This document shows, piece by piece, positions 12,486-24,423 of a DNA stretch of 64,000 nt. The notes under the pieces are model-generated. The model was not told the DNA's origin. It made no database searches and saw only the letters and a list, made by a program, of their open reading frames with translations. Location of the stretch: NCBI GenBank assembly GCA_004794655.1, contig SMMW01000579.1, positions 5,001 through 69,000 of the forward strand, given 5' to 3'. Position 1 is the stretch's first letter. The number at the start of each line of letters is the position of its first letter. Source of the DNA: Marisa cornuarietis. Its lineage: Eukaryota > Mollusca > Gastropoda > Architaenioglossa > Ampullariidae. A program made the position numbers and the translations under genes.

Positions 12486-12980
12486 CATGACATTGGCTGA
12501 ATTTGGAAGGAAGGACACGATTGGTGGCGTGTTTATGCAAATTTCTTTCTCCTGCATGCATTAAAGCTCTCTGATTGGCTGAATTTCGACGGAAAGACAC
12601 CAATAGGAGCGTGTTTATGCAAATGTCTTTCTCATGCTCACATTAAAGCCTTAAACTCCTCTCTGATAGGCTGAATTTCCACGGAAAGACACGATTGGGG
12701 CGTGTTAATGCAAATTTCTGTGTCATGCATACATTAAAGCTCTATGATTGGCTGAATTTCGACGGAAAGACACCAATAGGGGCTTGTTTATGCAAATTTC
12801 TTTCTCATGCGTACATTAAAACCTTAATCTCCTCTCTGATTGGCTGAATTTCCACGGAACGACACCAATAGGGGGGTGTTTATGCAAATTTCTTTCTCAT
12901 GCATACATTAAAGCCTTAATCCCCTTTGTGATTGGCTGAATTTCGACGGAAAGACACCAATAGGGGCGTGTTTATGCAAA
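12486..12980. repeat. ~90-bp tandem array carrying CCAAT-type and octamer motifs, six units
   Basis: Each unit contains attggctgaatttc, acggaaagacaccaatagg, then gtgtttatgcaaatttcttt and cattaaagc. Five of six units keep ATGCAAAT (octamer, POU-factor site) and most keep an inverted pair of CCAAT boxes (ATTGG ... CCAAT). The array looks promoter-like, but no gene adjoins it. Confidence 0.92.
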
Positions 12981-13611
12981 GCAGTATCCTGTTGAGAGTC
13001 TCAACTACTCTGAAACACTTGACTAGTAGCTGAACATTTCTTCTTGCTTTTGTTGCCGTCATGTTCCATGTCTTCACCATCTCTGGCAGAAAACGTTTTC
13101 TGTCGCTCAATATTGTGATTATCCAAATCACTGGACGTAATAAACGAATGTGGATCATCAGGTTTTAAGATTCTTCTCCTGTTTATTTTGGGTTTTTGCT
13201 TTCCTCCCGGAGATGATTTGATGAAGCTGAGAAATGCCTCATCACTAGGAATTTTTCGAAAGACCCTCTTTGACTTCTTTCTAATTCGTCTCGCTCTTTC
13301 CTCTTTTTTCTTTTCTTTGCGCCGGAATCATATTTTCTGTCCTTGTCTCTGTCATATCCGATTTAATAATATCAATCTCAACGGCAGAACAAGAAAAACG
13401 CCAGACAATGTGAATCAGCTAAACACACAGCACTCGCACTAAAATAATCGCTCACGAAACTGGAGGTCGTGAGATGGTGATGCGAACCACGATGACATAT
13501 AATGAGAGGAAGCACTCACGACCCCCCCCCCAAATAAAACTCGCCAATTACAGTTATCTTTTGTAACTTGATGCGAAGAAAGAGAACATGGTACAAGCCA
13601 GCGAAGGTTAT
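12981..13611. other. No gene recognised
   Basis: Short ORFs at 12916-13158 and 13188-13442 have no recognisable features. Confidence 0.4.
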
Positions 13612-13860
13612 TGTCACAAACCTGCTGTGTTGTGTGTTTTTTTTTTTTACTGAGAAGCGAGCGATCGGCGTGTGTCGGCGTGCGAGTCCTGAGATGGCTG
13701 ACAGTTTAATTAAAGGCTGTTGAAAGGATGGTATGGAAAGAGTTGAGAATAATGCAAAGTGCTTTGTTGTGCTTTTGATTTTATTCCTGACAGTGATGGG
13801 GTCAGGCAAGTGCAGAACGGTTTGACGAGCTAATCCTGTTAATAAATGGATACAGTCACC
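13612..13860 (-). repeat. Partial LTR related to the intronic LTR of receptor B
   Basis: On the minus strand it matches 47480-47726, including attaaactgtcagccatc, gactcgcacgccgacac and the terminal TTTGTGACA. The other end is not found, so this copy is probably truncated. Confidence 0.7.
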
Positions 13861-14036
13861 TGAATTTTCTAACAAACCCTTTTGTAAGGAAATGTGGTTT
13901 GTTTTAATTTCAAGAAAACTACGAACTGTCTCATCCCGAGGGTGTACTTGCTAGCGCGGGGCCCCCATCAGACGCGGCGCATTGGGCGGTCGCCCTGCTC
14001 GCCCCCCACCCCGCCCCACCTAGCGCCGCTCTGTGT

Positions 14037-14550
14037 AGAATAACTTTCGCAATACGCATTCCATTTTCTTCAAACCTGGTTTATAAGCGGCACACAAGCA
14101 GTACAAGTAAATAATAGTCTATATAGTTCATAGATGCTGCTTGATCTTGTTTCATTAACACTATTACAATATACATGGTAATATATAGCCGACAGCCTGA
14201 AAACCTAATCTTTACAATACCTTTCACAATACCCATTGGATTGGCTTCAAATTTTGTTTATTTGTGGGACAGAAGAAAGACAAGTAAACAATACCCTCTA
14301 TAATTTAGAGATGCTGCTTGATCTCGTTTCATTTACACTATTACAATATACATCGTAATATATAGCCGACAGTCTGAAAACTTAATCTTTAGATTATTTC
14401 TCACAATACTAGTTCCATTTCCTTGAAATTTGTTTTATTAGTGGGACTGAAGAAGTACAAGTCAACAATAGTCTGTATAGTTCATAGATGCTGCTTGATC
14501 TTGTTTTATTTGCACTCTTACAATATACATGAAAGCAGATTATTATATTG
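14037..14550. repeat. ~177-bp tandem repeat, about 2.8 copies
   Basis: Units begin near 14037, 14210 and 14388 and share catagatgctgcttgatct, acaatatacat and atagccgacag. Confidence 0.9.
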
Positions 14551-15152
14551 TGCGGTGTACTACAGACAATCACTTTGCCGGAAGCTGTTTTATTCCTTTA
14601 ACAGCCAACTCCTTTACTTCCTGTTATAATCTGTATTCTTGTTGATCTAGGTGCTGGACAAGGTGTTCCTGCTATATTTTGATGAAGCATCAACCATGAA
14701 GTTCGTACACAAGTGAAGATCAAGTAGTTTCTATGAATGATACAGTCTATTATGCATGTTCACCCTTCCTTCTACTGTTTTTAACCAAACTGCTATAAAG
14801 TCTTTTCGGGATTGTCAACATTTTGTCAATATTCCGTTATTTTGAGTGTCGTGAAGTCAAACTGGTTCCTAAAACAAGTTTGTTAAGAGATCGAGCAAAA
14901 TGTCAAGCAGATTACGCGACTGTATCGTGTAATGTAGACTAAGATGCTGCCCACCGCTGATTTTAAACATATTTTGACAAATTTTGTTAGAAAGTATAAA
15001 TTGATGGGTCGATTCTTAGTTTTACGCATTTGTTTACGTATAGTTCCCTCGAAGGCTTAATAGAGGGATGGGTGTAGCGGCGACACAGTGTACACACCTC
15101 TCTGTCACTTGTAATACACAGGAACACGGGTTTTTCAAGCTCCACGTGTTGT
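14551..15152. other. No gene recognised
   Basis: AT-rich single-copy-looking sequence. Confidence 0.4.
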
Positions 15153-15470
15153 CCATGGTTGATTGGCTAAATTTGGACGGAAGGACACGATTGGGGGCGT
15201 GTTTATGCAAATTTCTTTCTCATGCATCCATTAAAGCCTTAAAGCCCTCTCTGATTTACTGAATTTATTTGTCATGCATATTTTAAAGCTCTCTGATTGG
15301 CTGAAATTGGGCGGAAAGACAACGAAAGGGGCGTGTTTATTCAAATTTCTGTGTCATGCTACATTAAAGCCTTAAAGCCATCTCTGATTGGCTGAAATTG
15401 GGCGGAAGGAGGCCAAAAGGGGGCGTGTTTATGCAAATTTATGTCATGCATACTTTAAAGCTCTCAGAGA
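15153..15470. repeat. Second CCAAT/octamer-bearing array, three to four units
   Basis: The same family as 12486-12980 (gattggctgaa, cggaaagaca, gggcgtgtttatgcaaattt, cattaaagcc), with more divergent units. ATGCAAAT is kept at about 15205 and 15430. Confidence 0.9.
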
Positions 15471-15659
15471 GAGATAGAGCGAGAAAGTGGCCACCCATCA
15501 GGACGTGTGTGTGTGTGTGTGCGGTTTTATCCTGGCTTTTGGACACGCGGCATGGCCAGATCGGCAAGCGCGAGGAGGGAGACAAAAATTAAAAAAAGAA
15601 GAAAAGATAGGAAAGCAACGCTAGCTTTTGATCGTCACGCAGAGCAGCCTGTCAAGAAA

Positions 15660-15790
15660 CATCAGCACACACAGTGAGAGACACAAACACACACACACAC
15701 ACACACACAAACACAAACAGTGAGAGACACAAACACACACACAAACACACACAATGAGAAACACGCACACAGACACACACCTGTTGGGTT
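15660..15790. repeat. (CA)n-rich tandem block
   Basis: acacaaacacacac and cagtgagagacacaaac units alternate, giving low-complexity ORFs on the minus strand. Confidence 0.9.
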
Positions 15791-15989
15791 GTCTGGTGGC
15801 CACTTTCTCGCTCGCTCTCTCTGTCTCTTTCTTTCTCTCTCCACTGCTTAATTCGTTGTGCGTTTTTTCACTGAAAGGAAGCGTGGCATGACATCAATTT
15901 AGTGACACCACCAACGTTGTAACCACTGACAGAGGCGAGCCATCACGTTTGCATCGCCGGCGCGGCTAATAGCCAGCAAGCACGGCTCT

Positions 15990-16740
15990 CGTCGCTGTGA
16001 ATGCTGGCCAGGTGAGGAAAAGGTCAGTTGACGGCTTATCCGCGGGCGGCCTAGCGACGGCGAGTTTATGGCCGGTAATCAACAAGCCAGCCGTCAGTTA
16101 CACGTGAAGCTCTTGAAACCGTGTAGACGCAGCTTTGCAGTAGGTGTGTTGGAAGTTGCGAGGAAAGAAAAAAGGTTCCCCCCCGTGGACACGGCGAGCT
16201 TGCGTTTCTTTCATGCGTTTCTTACAACAATGTCGTCCGACCTACGCGTATCACGGGAGTGATGTGTGTAGACCGAACGTCGTTAAGTTGACGTCGATAC
16301 AAAGACACACGCACACACACACATACACACACACACACACATTCTCTCTCTCTCTTTGTTTGTCCGTATGTTCGTGTTTGTTTATGTTAGGGTTAGGGGA
16401 AAAGAATGTAGAGAGCGACGGCTTGTTTGTTTGGTTTGTAGTGTGAAAGGAATTGGGCCACTCAGTGGTTTTCTCTTTACTCGAGAAACTGATGTTGTTC
16501 AAGTCAAGCACAGCTCTTGTTTGTGTCAATGTTGGTGGCCGGGTGAGGAAGATGTCAGTTGACGCCTGGTCCTCCCGCCCTCCAGCCCGCGGGCGGACGA
16601 GCGAGCACGCAGCCCGTGACGGCGATGTTATGGTCGGTAATTAACAAGCAAGCCGTCGGCTACACGCGAATCTCTTCAAAGCGGGTAGACACAGCGTTGC
16701 AGTAGGTGTGTTGGAAGTTGCGAGGAAAGAACACCGTCAG
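15990..16740. repeat. ~540-bp tandem duplication
   Basis: The block around 15995-16175 (tcagttgacg, gcgggcgg, taatcaacaagccagccgtc, tgcagtaggtgtgttggaag) recurs at 16525-16735, with a microsatellite-bearing spacer between. Confidence 0.85.
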
Positions 16741-16751
16741 TCACTTTGAAA

Positions 16752-16907
16752 GGCTCCTCTCCCCGTCTAATTTATTGTTTCTCAAGCAGTCCCCGGGAAA
16801 ACTAAAAGTTACTATTGTACCTCCCCAGCAATTGATCAGTTCTTACATGAATATGTCTTTGTCTTGTAGCTGCACCCTGTACACCTTTTAACATCATGAC
16901 GAGTCAT
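16752..16907. repeat. 155-bp dispersed repeat, second copy at 39196-39347
   Basis: Both copies run from ctcctctccccgtc through gcagtccccgggaaaactaa to catgacgagtc with only a few substitutions. One copy abuts the 7TM fragment; the other lies in the divergent intergenic region. Confidence 0.9.
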
Positions 16908-16916
16908 GAGTCAGAT

Positions 16917-17309
16917 CAATAGTAACCTCTTTTCTAGACTTCGATGTATTTTCTTCAGACATAGAATTGGCGTGAATAGACCAGTAAATCAAAGCCTGTC
17001 CAATGAGAATCAAAATAAAAAAACTAAAATTTAAAATAATAATAACTCCTGTAACGTAAAGGCGACCAGGAAATTGTGCCCTTGAGGTAGGAAGTGGAAT
17101 ACAGATGCTTGTCTGACTGTAAAACTTCCAGTGCGATGTCATCGGCAGGAGAGGCACAACCGCCAAGGCCACACCTGTGAGCCACGACACTGCGCATGCG
17201 CACTGCGCTGTACGTTTCCCAAAGTGCACCTGGCTGAAAGGGAAGCGAAGAACAAGGAAGCGGTCACATGTGATGAGAAAGATGATGAAAACAGAAACTT
17301 CACCTGACA
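16917..17309 (-). pseudogene. 7TM fragment (TM3 to third intracellular loop) nearly identical to receptor B
   Basis: The minus-strand reading aligns base for base with 51667-52059 of receptor B, with about 7 differences in 393 (roughly 98% identity by eye) and no indel. It encodes SGEVSVFIIFLITCDRFLVL through SRKEVTI and stops soon after leaving homology. Nothing upstream (TM1-2, LRRs) or downstream (TM6-7) is present. Both breakpoints are abrupt, so it is a partial duplicate and not a working receptor. The 155-bp repeat at 16752-16907 ends just before its downstream edge. Confidence 0.9.
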
Positions 17310-18139
17310 ATTACTTCCTCTTTGACTGCTTCGTTCCAGAGAACTCTCACACACCTATACTTTAGTTTTTTGTCCGCTAAATTTTTCTTTTTACCATCAG
17401 CGATTGCAATGTCCTCCAACCGCTTAATCTACCAATGGCCAGTTAAAGGGAAATAATTGTTTTGTATTTTGTCCTTTGTATAGTTACCTCCCGTAGACCA
17501 ATGTTGTAGCAGCTTATACATATTTGAGTGAATGAGGGAGTCAGTCAGTCAGTCAGTCAGTCAGTCAGTCAGATTTTGAGCGTTATGCCATTAAAAATCT
17601 CGTCACAGTTTCTTCTTTGAATGGTTCTTTATGGAGTTAATCTTAAATATACGCCAGTGAGTTGATGATTAGTTCTGACACAGTTGCAGGGAGAAAGAAA
17701 CACAACAGCAGGTTGCAACATTCATCGACTGACAGAAGTAACATATGATGCTACCGTGAAGGGATGTAGCAAGGTGACTGTATTGATCATCGTGGTGATT
17801 CATGGTCTCCCCTACAGGAAATGATATGAGAAGCTGCTGAACCCTCATCCCGCCACTGTCGCCACTCTTCCCCCCACCCCAATCCTGTGCGTCACGTGAC
17901 AGCAGGTGTCTTCTTCTTCTTCGTTAAAGTCAAAGAAGCTTCTTCCCAGGTATCCAGAGCATTGTTTATTTACCAAATAAAACATTTTCAGTCAATGCAA
18001 TCATATGAACAAGAATTTGAGCTTAGACTGACATAGCCACTGTTTTCAAACTTGAGCAAAATGATTTCGATAAAAATAAAATCAAGACCGTGTGTGTCTA
18101 CTATTGACCAGAATGCAGACCAATCACCATTGTCTCATG
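17310..18139. other. No gene recognised
   Basis: A short (CAGT)n run lies at about 17538-17572. Otherwise nothing seen. Confidence 0.4.
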
Positions 18140-18475
18140 GACTGAACCAGTGGCGTGCTGTCCGTGGACACGGGGGGGGGGAACAAGGCTAGTCCCTAAG
18201 AGTCACAAGTAATCAGTTTTTTTATTTGACGATAATTTAACATAAAGTGTTTTAGAATTATTGAAAAGCGCCGGTGAAAAAGTCGTCTTGCCTCTCTTCA
18301 AACCGTAGCGCCACCAAGCGCCGGCTGCACTCAGGGAACTAACCCTCGCAGTCGCTACCGTGTTCCGTCTGCTGTTGAATAGAGTAGATCACGTGGTCTG
18401 CATGGGGACTCGGGCCATCCGGCGCTTCCCCTCAGCCCTTCATCGCCTGTGTTATCGCCAGCTTGTCCTGTATCA

Positions 18476-18965
18476 CCATGAACGTTGATCTACTGGACTG
18501 CTAGCAGACGACTTTTTTCAATTAAGTCAGAGAGCCGCGAGAACGAGGCTCGGAAAAAAGCAGCTTCCGGTAGCGAACGACGACAACAATGGCAGCAGTA
18601 AAGGAATATAAACAGCCAGGAAGTGGTAACTCCTGCAGCATGGAAGGATGCCACTGTGCCAGTTACAAATGTTTTGGTGTAAGTCTTTTTCGCCTTCTGC
18701 GGCCAGGTATATCAAAAGAGCAAGACGAGTGGCGAGCGGCTCTCATTCATGCTATAGGCCAGCGGATTCAGTCCGATTTCCGTTTCCGGAGACGCAGCAC
18801 GACGATGGAATTAACGTCCATCGTCGTGCTGCGTCTCCGGAAATGGAAATCGGATTGAATCCCTCTAGCCGAGACTAGCGGTTCAGAACTTCGCAAGAGG
18901 CTAAGGCGCCCGCTAAGCGTTGGTCTCGGCATTTCGTCAGCAGTCCAGTAGATCAACGTTCATGG
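18476..18965. mobile_element. 490-bp foldback element nested in the hAT element
   Basis: TIRs of about 26 bp begin CCATGAACGTTGATCTACTG, and a 5-bp target duplication TATCA flanks it (18471-18475, 18966-18970). The centre is a near-perfect hairpin: 18764-18809 pairs with 18817-18862 (46-base arms, two mismatches, 7-base loop). A diverged relative lies at about 58411-58606. Confidence 0.85.
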
Positions 18966-19422
18966 TATCACTGTGTGTCAAGTCACGTGCCAAGTTTCTA
19001 CTAAAGATCGACAGGAATCCCTGGCTGCACAGTCACAGTCTCCAACCTCAGTATCTTAGTGTATTTTGGTGTCCAGTGAGCGAACTTAACTCAGGACTGA
19101 CTGAAAACAACAATCTTTTTGTAAATTGAAAGGGACTGGGATCGAGAAACCAGTTCCCTTCAACACGTCATCAGGAGCCCGCGATGGCTCAGTGTAACAT
19201 TGCTTTCAATCAGTCTTTGCCAGCTATGACACTTGCTATGGCGCTAAGCTCAACGAGTTTAAACATTATGAAGGGCTGCATACAGTTAATGGTGACAGGC
19301 ACAATAACTCAAGACCTAAAACTAATGACAGGTTAAGGTGAAATAAATGATGGTTTAAAATAACCGAGACGAAGTTTCCTGTTATGTAGGTTAGTTTACA
19401 CGCTCACATAGCGATGTCTGCG

Positions 19423-19478
19423 TGATGTAGTGGTTACGCGCAGCGCACTCTCTTTGGTAGGTATTCTGTTCGAATCTT
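19423..19478 (+). repeat. tRNA-like SINE head
   Basis: A-box-like gatgtagtggttacgcgc and B-box-like tgttcgaatct are about 30 bases apart, followed by T-rich sequence with (GTT)n. It does not fold as a complete tRNA, so it is a relic at most. Confidence 0.45.
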
Positions 19479-20046
19479 GTTTTTGTATTGAGATTTTGTT
19501 GTTGTTGTTGTTGTTTTCAAGTATGATGAATTCTCTGTCAAGCCTTTCATAAAGACCCACTGATTACTAAGCGAAACCGTATAATCTCTCTGTGTAAAGA
19601 CATATCGATAGACACTTACCTAATATCTACTATCATACATTGATAACGAAATATAGATGTTTTAGACTCACACGTGGTAGAAATTGCTTTAGTTTAGTAA
19701 CAATTATTGCGTTTGAAAGAGGATATTTTTATTTTTTACATAGCGTGTAATCTAATCTACTTAACAGGTTACATCGTCTCAGTTGTTGTCGACCATTTCC
19801 CCTTTCTAACATCATTTAACGCTTATATATGGTATCTACAAAATTATCTGGTATTTTCACATAAATCATGATCTTATTATAAAACCTGATTCATTGCTTG
19901 CTTGTATTGCTATTTACATAGTACGAGATACATATTTAGTCGTCAAGAGAAATGAAGGAATTCCCGAAGCTTACAGCCCCCCCCCCACCTCCAGTCACCT
20001 AGCTGGTCCCCAGGGGAAAATCCCATCGCACGCCACTGGACTGAAC

Positions 20047-21269
20047 CAATGTTTTCAGAGCCCTTTTCGGAATCGCCTGTCATTCTGACTAAAGAAACTG
20101 GTACAGGTGACTGAGGTCAGGTGCAGGGAGGGGGGTTGCTTCTAAGCTGCTGGCCAAAGGCATCCTACGGATGTTCATGGGATTCAGATCCGGCAAACAG
20201 GCCGCCAGTGCCGTTAAGCTGACATTTTACCCTCCCTCATTTTTCATTACTTTCACTGATCTTACCAGCTGCTTGCCACTTTTTTCGACCTGCTATACTT
20301 TGTTTCAGGTAGTACTAGTAAGAATTGTGTTTAACGAAGTATACACAAATAAAAAGGTTAACTGAAGGGATACGAAATAAAAGATGTTTTCCACATCCTG
20401 TCAATATTTCGTACAGCAATTTTAGATGTATTAGGATGAAAGCTGATTGACAACATTCAATATTTACAATGCTTGTTTTGTACAGAAAATTCTGAATGGA
20501 TGTTTGGAGCAAACTTCAATTGAATGATGTTTCCAAACAATTGCAAATCGTTTCTTCTCACTGTCACAACGTTCTGATACATACAAGGGCTTTTGATATA
20601 CACAGCAGCAGACGATGTTACATGTCATCGTCTACACATACACATAACAACTACACGACTGACTAGTACCTACAGCCACTAGCAAGAACTACCTGTGCTG
20701 CATACATTTGTCTGCAGGGTATTTTAGGGTAGATTAAAGAGAAAAAACAGCACATTAAGATCTAATAATAATAATGATGTCGAGGACGGGAATAAAGTAT
20801 GTAAACAATAATTTCGATAAGAACCTCGCCTCAACTAAACACTAGAAGCAAAAACGTGAATCCTAGAGGTAAGATATTTTCAGAATGATTCTCACAATTT
20901 GTTTATTAAATTGATAAGTAAAGCAAAAATATTTGGAACTATAAAAATTAATATTATACATTGCTATTAAATATTAAATTTTAAGATATTTGTAAAGTAA
21001 TTAAAATCGAAAAAATAAACACAACTAGATGTTATAATTTTCATCTTGTCTTTTATTACAATGTTTGCTATTAATGTGTGTTCCTCGACAAATGTCCTAA
21101 AAATTATTTTTTTGAAAATGTCCACCATAAACCAGCTCTTGCCCGGGGGTTTGTCAATTCCACCACAAACAATGGAGTCTATCTGAGTATACTCAAGGCC
21201 TTAGTCAAAGGTGCATTCAAGTGCAGCGAAAACACGTATGACAGAAATTACTAAACAAGTTAGTCTTCT

Positions 21270-21348
<79 letters not shown>

Positions 21349-23866
21349 CACACATTAAAATAAAATGTCATCATGGTCAATAACCATTAGACTCGTTCTA
21401 AAATAAACAATGACAGTGACCAACGTTCCACCCCCCAGTGTCCCCAGTAAAAATCTCTAATAATAAAGTAATGATTGCATCCATTTGATGATATGGTTGC
21501 ATCGTCTCAGGGCAGTGGTCAAATCATCCAACTATGAAATAGTCAACTAAGGGGAATGATAAAGGTTGTAGCTGGTATTATTTTCACATTACAACTTGTT
21601 CAGTAAACTACATGGTATATGTAGTCAATCTGACTATTATCATTATTGCTGCACGGGACTTGCATTAGCACCAATCAGTCTCTTGATTCTCGATTTCAGT
21701 TCGCTTCATCCCCACATTTGCATGACACGTGAAGGTATGGTCAGCTTAACAGGGGTCACTGCTACTGACCAGCACGTGGACCGCCTGCTGACCTTTGGCC
21801 TTGAGGTTGTGGGATGGTGCAGTTCAACTCGCGCGAACCTAGTGGTCCATGATAACAGCAGTTTGAACAACAGTGTTGATTAGTGTCGAGCATACAGATT
21901 TAGCTTTCTTTTGCGATCAGCGAATTATGAGAGGCTTTAGAATTGTGTCCACATCAGAACATGTGACAGAAGGAAAATTGTGTTATATTCAGTTATGGTA
22001 ACCGTTATTCTAAGTCTCTTTGTACAAGTTACAGGCACTTGAAATCGTTTGTAGCCTTTACCCTCCTGTTACTGGTAGAGGGCCGGCAGGCCACCGCTAG
22101 TTGTTAGATTTGCTGGGACTTCACTGGAAGTCCATCGGCACAATGTTGAAGTCCATCGGCACAATAAACACTGAGCATCGCGAAAACGTTTGTCCTGCGA
22201 GGGTATGTAAGGGTAGAGTGAGACGAGACGGGTAGAGCAGGGACAGAGAGAACACACGGGCGACAGACAGGAGAGACAGGGAATAGACAGCCCTGACTAT
22301 GACGAGGTGATGCTGGCCTGGCCATTGTAGTCTACAAGCCCGGGGAATAAATGGTCGCACACCTGCTGACTGTTCCTGCCTTTGTTGCAGTGGTTGTTGT
22401 AAGTTTGTTGCTGAGACACCAAAATACCTCACCATTCAGCTACATACTGAACCACATGGGAATTGACAGTTGTGCATTGGAATGGGTCCAGATGTTGTGG
22501 GTATGTCTTTGGATAAGTCAAGATGCGAGACTCCACGTTGGAGTGATTTCTATGAAGCACAACCTGCCTTGACCTCATCTTGTAACGAGCAGTTCTTTGT
22601 CCTTCTTGTAACTTTTGTAACTAAGCATACCTCCCAGGTTGTAAGGGCCCACAGGGATATCAAAGTTGGTTATTTGTGATTTAGTTAAAAAGGATTCAAT
22701 TCACTTTTGTCACCGGCGGCGACGATGGTGGTGTTGGTGGAAAAGGTGTGTGAGAGTTAAGATTATTCAAATATCCATATATGTTATTATCCAAATCAGA
22801 TTGTTGCCATCCTAATGAAAATACCTATTGCATTCTAATTACGATTGTTGTAATCCTAATAAGGATTGATATTATCCTTATTTAAACTGTTATTATTCTT
22901 TATAATTTCAAATACTTTTAATAAGATGCAATCTTAGTACAAATATGGGAAGACAAATGATGCAATGAAGCTATTTAAAAGTCCAGCACATGCAACGCAA
23001 ATACTTAAAAATATTTTAAAAAATAATCAAATATAATTAGTAGTCACTGACAAAGTAACACGAGATATGGCTTACAGCACTGTTATTTATATTTACATAA
23101 ACAGTCAGATATACCAACTGACTGAGGAAGCCCATGTCTTTCTAACACTATTTGACTTTTTGTAACAGGACAGTTTTCAAATCAACTGGCCGCTAAATGC
23201 ACAGGACCATGGACACGAGAATTAACTGTAAACAACTACCACAACCACATTTATTGCATGTCTGATGACTAATTACAAGTCGGACAAAGTAGGAAAAGGA
23301 ACAAGACCCGCGTGAAACCTTGAAACACTGACTGTTATTGTGTGTCACTCATTGTTTTCACTCCAGATTGTCTTTCACAAAAGAAATGTTAATGTTTTGT
23401 TAGATGATCTGTCTAATACTAATGTGACATACAACTATTTTTTGTAAAGTTATTCTGTGATAACAATTTACCAACACGTTTTGCCTAAATTTCTGAAAAC
23501 TCTACCTGACCATCTTTCCCCCCGTTACCGGGTGTCCTAGAGTGCTCGCTGGTGTTAGTTGTTGCGCGGGTTTATTTGCTAAGAAAATGAGCTTTTGTAC
23601 GGTTTGTGATGTACTTAGATTTAAAAGTAAAGTGTCACTTACTATCTCACAACATTTTTATCATTTTTATTTACCAATGAAAAGATTATTCTATGATCCT
23701 GCTATGTTACTCTTTAGAAATAGTTTACTAGTTTGTTTCCCCTTCTGTTATCTTTCTTTAGTGCACCGATTATAACGTCCACTTGCTTTCTATCTAAAAT
23801 TTTATTTCTTTCATCGCGGACGCCGATAATATATATTGACATATAAAAATGGACATACCTTTCCAA

Positions 23867-23867
<1 letters not shown>
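20047..23867. other. Largely featureless intergenic DNA
   Basis: A (CA)n run lies at 21274-21354. A dispersed repeat at about 22660-22800 matches 38395-38580 in inverse orientation. Short ORFs (for example 21596-21883, 22351-22572) have no coding signature. Confidence 0.45.
22660..22800. repeat. Dispersed repeat, inverted copy near 38395-38580
   Basis: Shares ggttatttgtga, cttttgtca, ggcgacgatggtggt, aaaggtgtgtgagagttaag and atatccatatatgttatt with the reverse complement of the 38.5-kb region. Confidence 0.85.

Positions 23868-23962
<95 letters not shown>
23868..23962. repeat. (CA)n microsatellite
   Basis: About 47 uninterrupted CA dinucleotides. Confidence 0.99.
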
Positions 23963-23965
<3 letters not shown>

Positions 23966-24252
23966 TACCTAACAACAGTTTTTTTGACAGTCATATCTGC
24001 AATGCTCGGTGCACTCGTTTTTGTTCTTTGTTTCGTTTACAGTGGACCGAACATCTGTTTGATACGAAAACAACATGAATAATTATTGCAACAAGTATGG
24101 ACAAGATCGATGTCTCCTTTTTACTAAAACAAAAGGTCAAAGTGCAAGATCATTTACCGTATTGACTTCTTACCCTTTTGCTCATATTCCAAATTTTTGC
24201 TATTTGTTGGATAGGCGGTATTTGTTTTCTTTTTCCCAATCTCTAATATGAA

Positions 24253-24258
24253 TTTATT
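24253..24258 (-). terminator. Candidate polyadenylation signal of receptor A
   Basis: An AATAAA on the minus strand (GGAATAAATTC) lies about 166 bases past the receptor A stop codon, a reasonable distance for a 3' UTR. This is consensus match only. Confidence 0.5.
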
Positions 24259-24423
24259 CCACACCTTCGTACTTCCTTCACTTAGTTTTTCTTAAAACAT
24301 CTCCTTAAATACAAGCATACAATTTAAGGAATAACACAGGAATCATAAATTAGACATATTAGCTTATGATATCAACTAGCACTGCCTTAACAAAGTCTAG
24401 GGCAGGAGGTTTCAAATAATTCT

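Larger units (their letters stand above)
18148..20038. mobile_element. Non-autonomous hAT-type element, 1891 bp
   Basis: The ends are CAGTGGCGTGC and its inverse GCACGCCACTG (11-bp TIRs). A perfect 8-bp target duplication GACTGAAC flanks it (18140-18147 and 20039-20046). CAG-type short TIRs and 8-bp duplications are hAT hallmarks. No transposase ORF is seen. A second foldback element (18476-18965) is nested within it, and a tRNA-like SINE head lies at about 19423-19478. Confidence 0.88.

Noticed and set aside
16385..16400. Telomere-like TTAGGG repeat
   Set aside because: Only about two units; chance match.
18589..18956. Short ORFs with RRRST / VVLRLRK repeats on both strands
   Set aside because: Two readings of the hairpin arms of the nested element.
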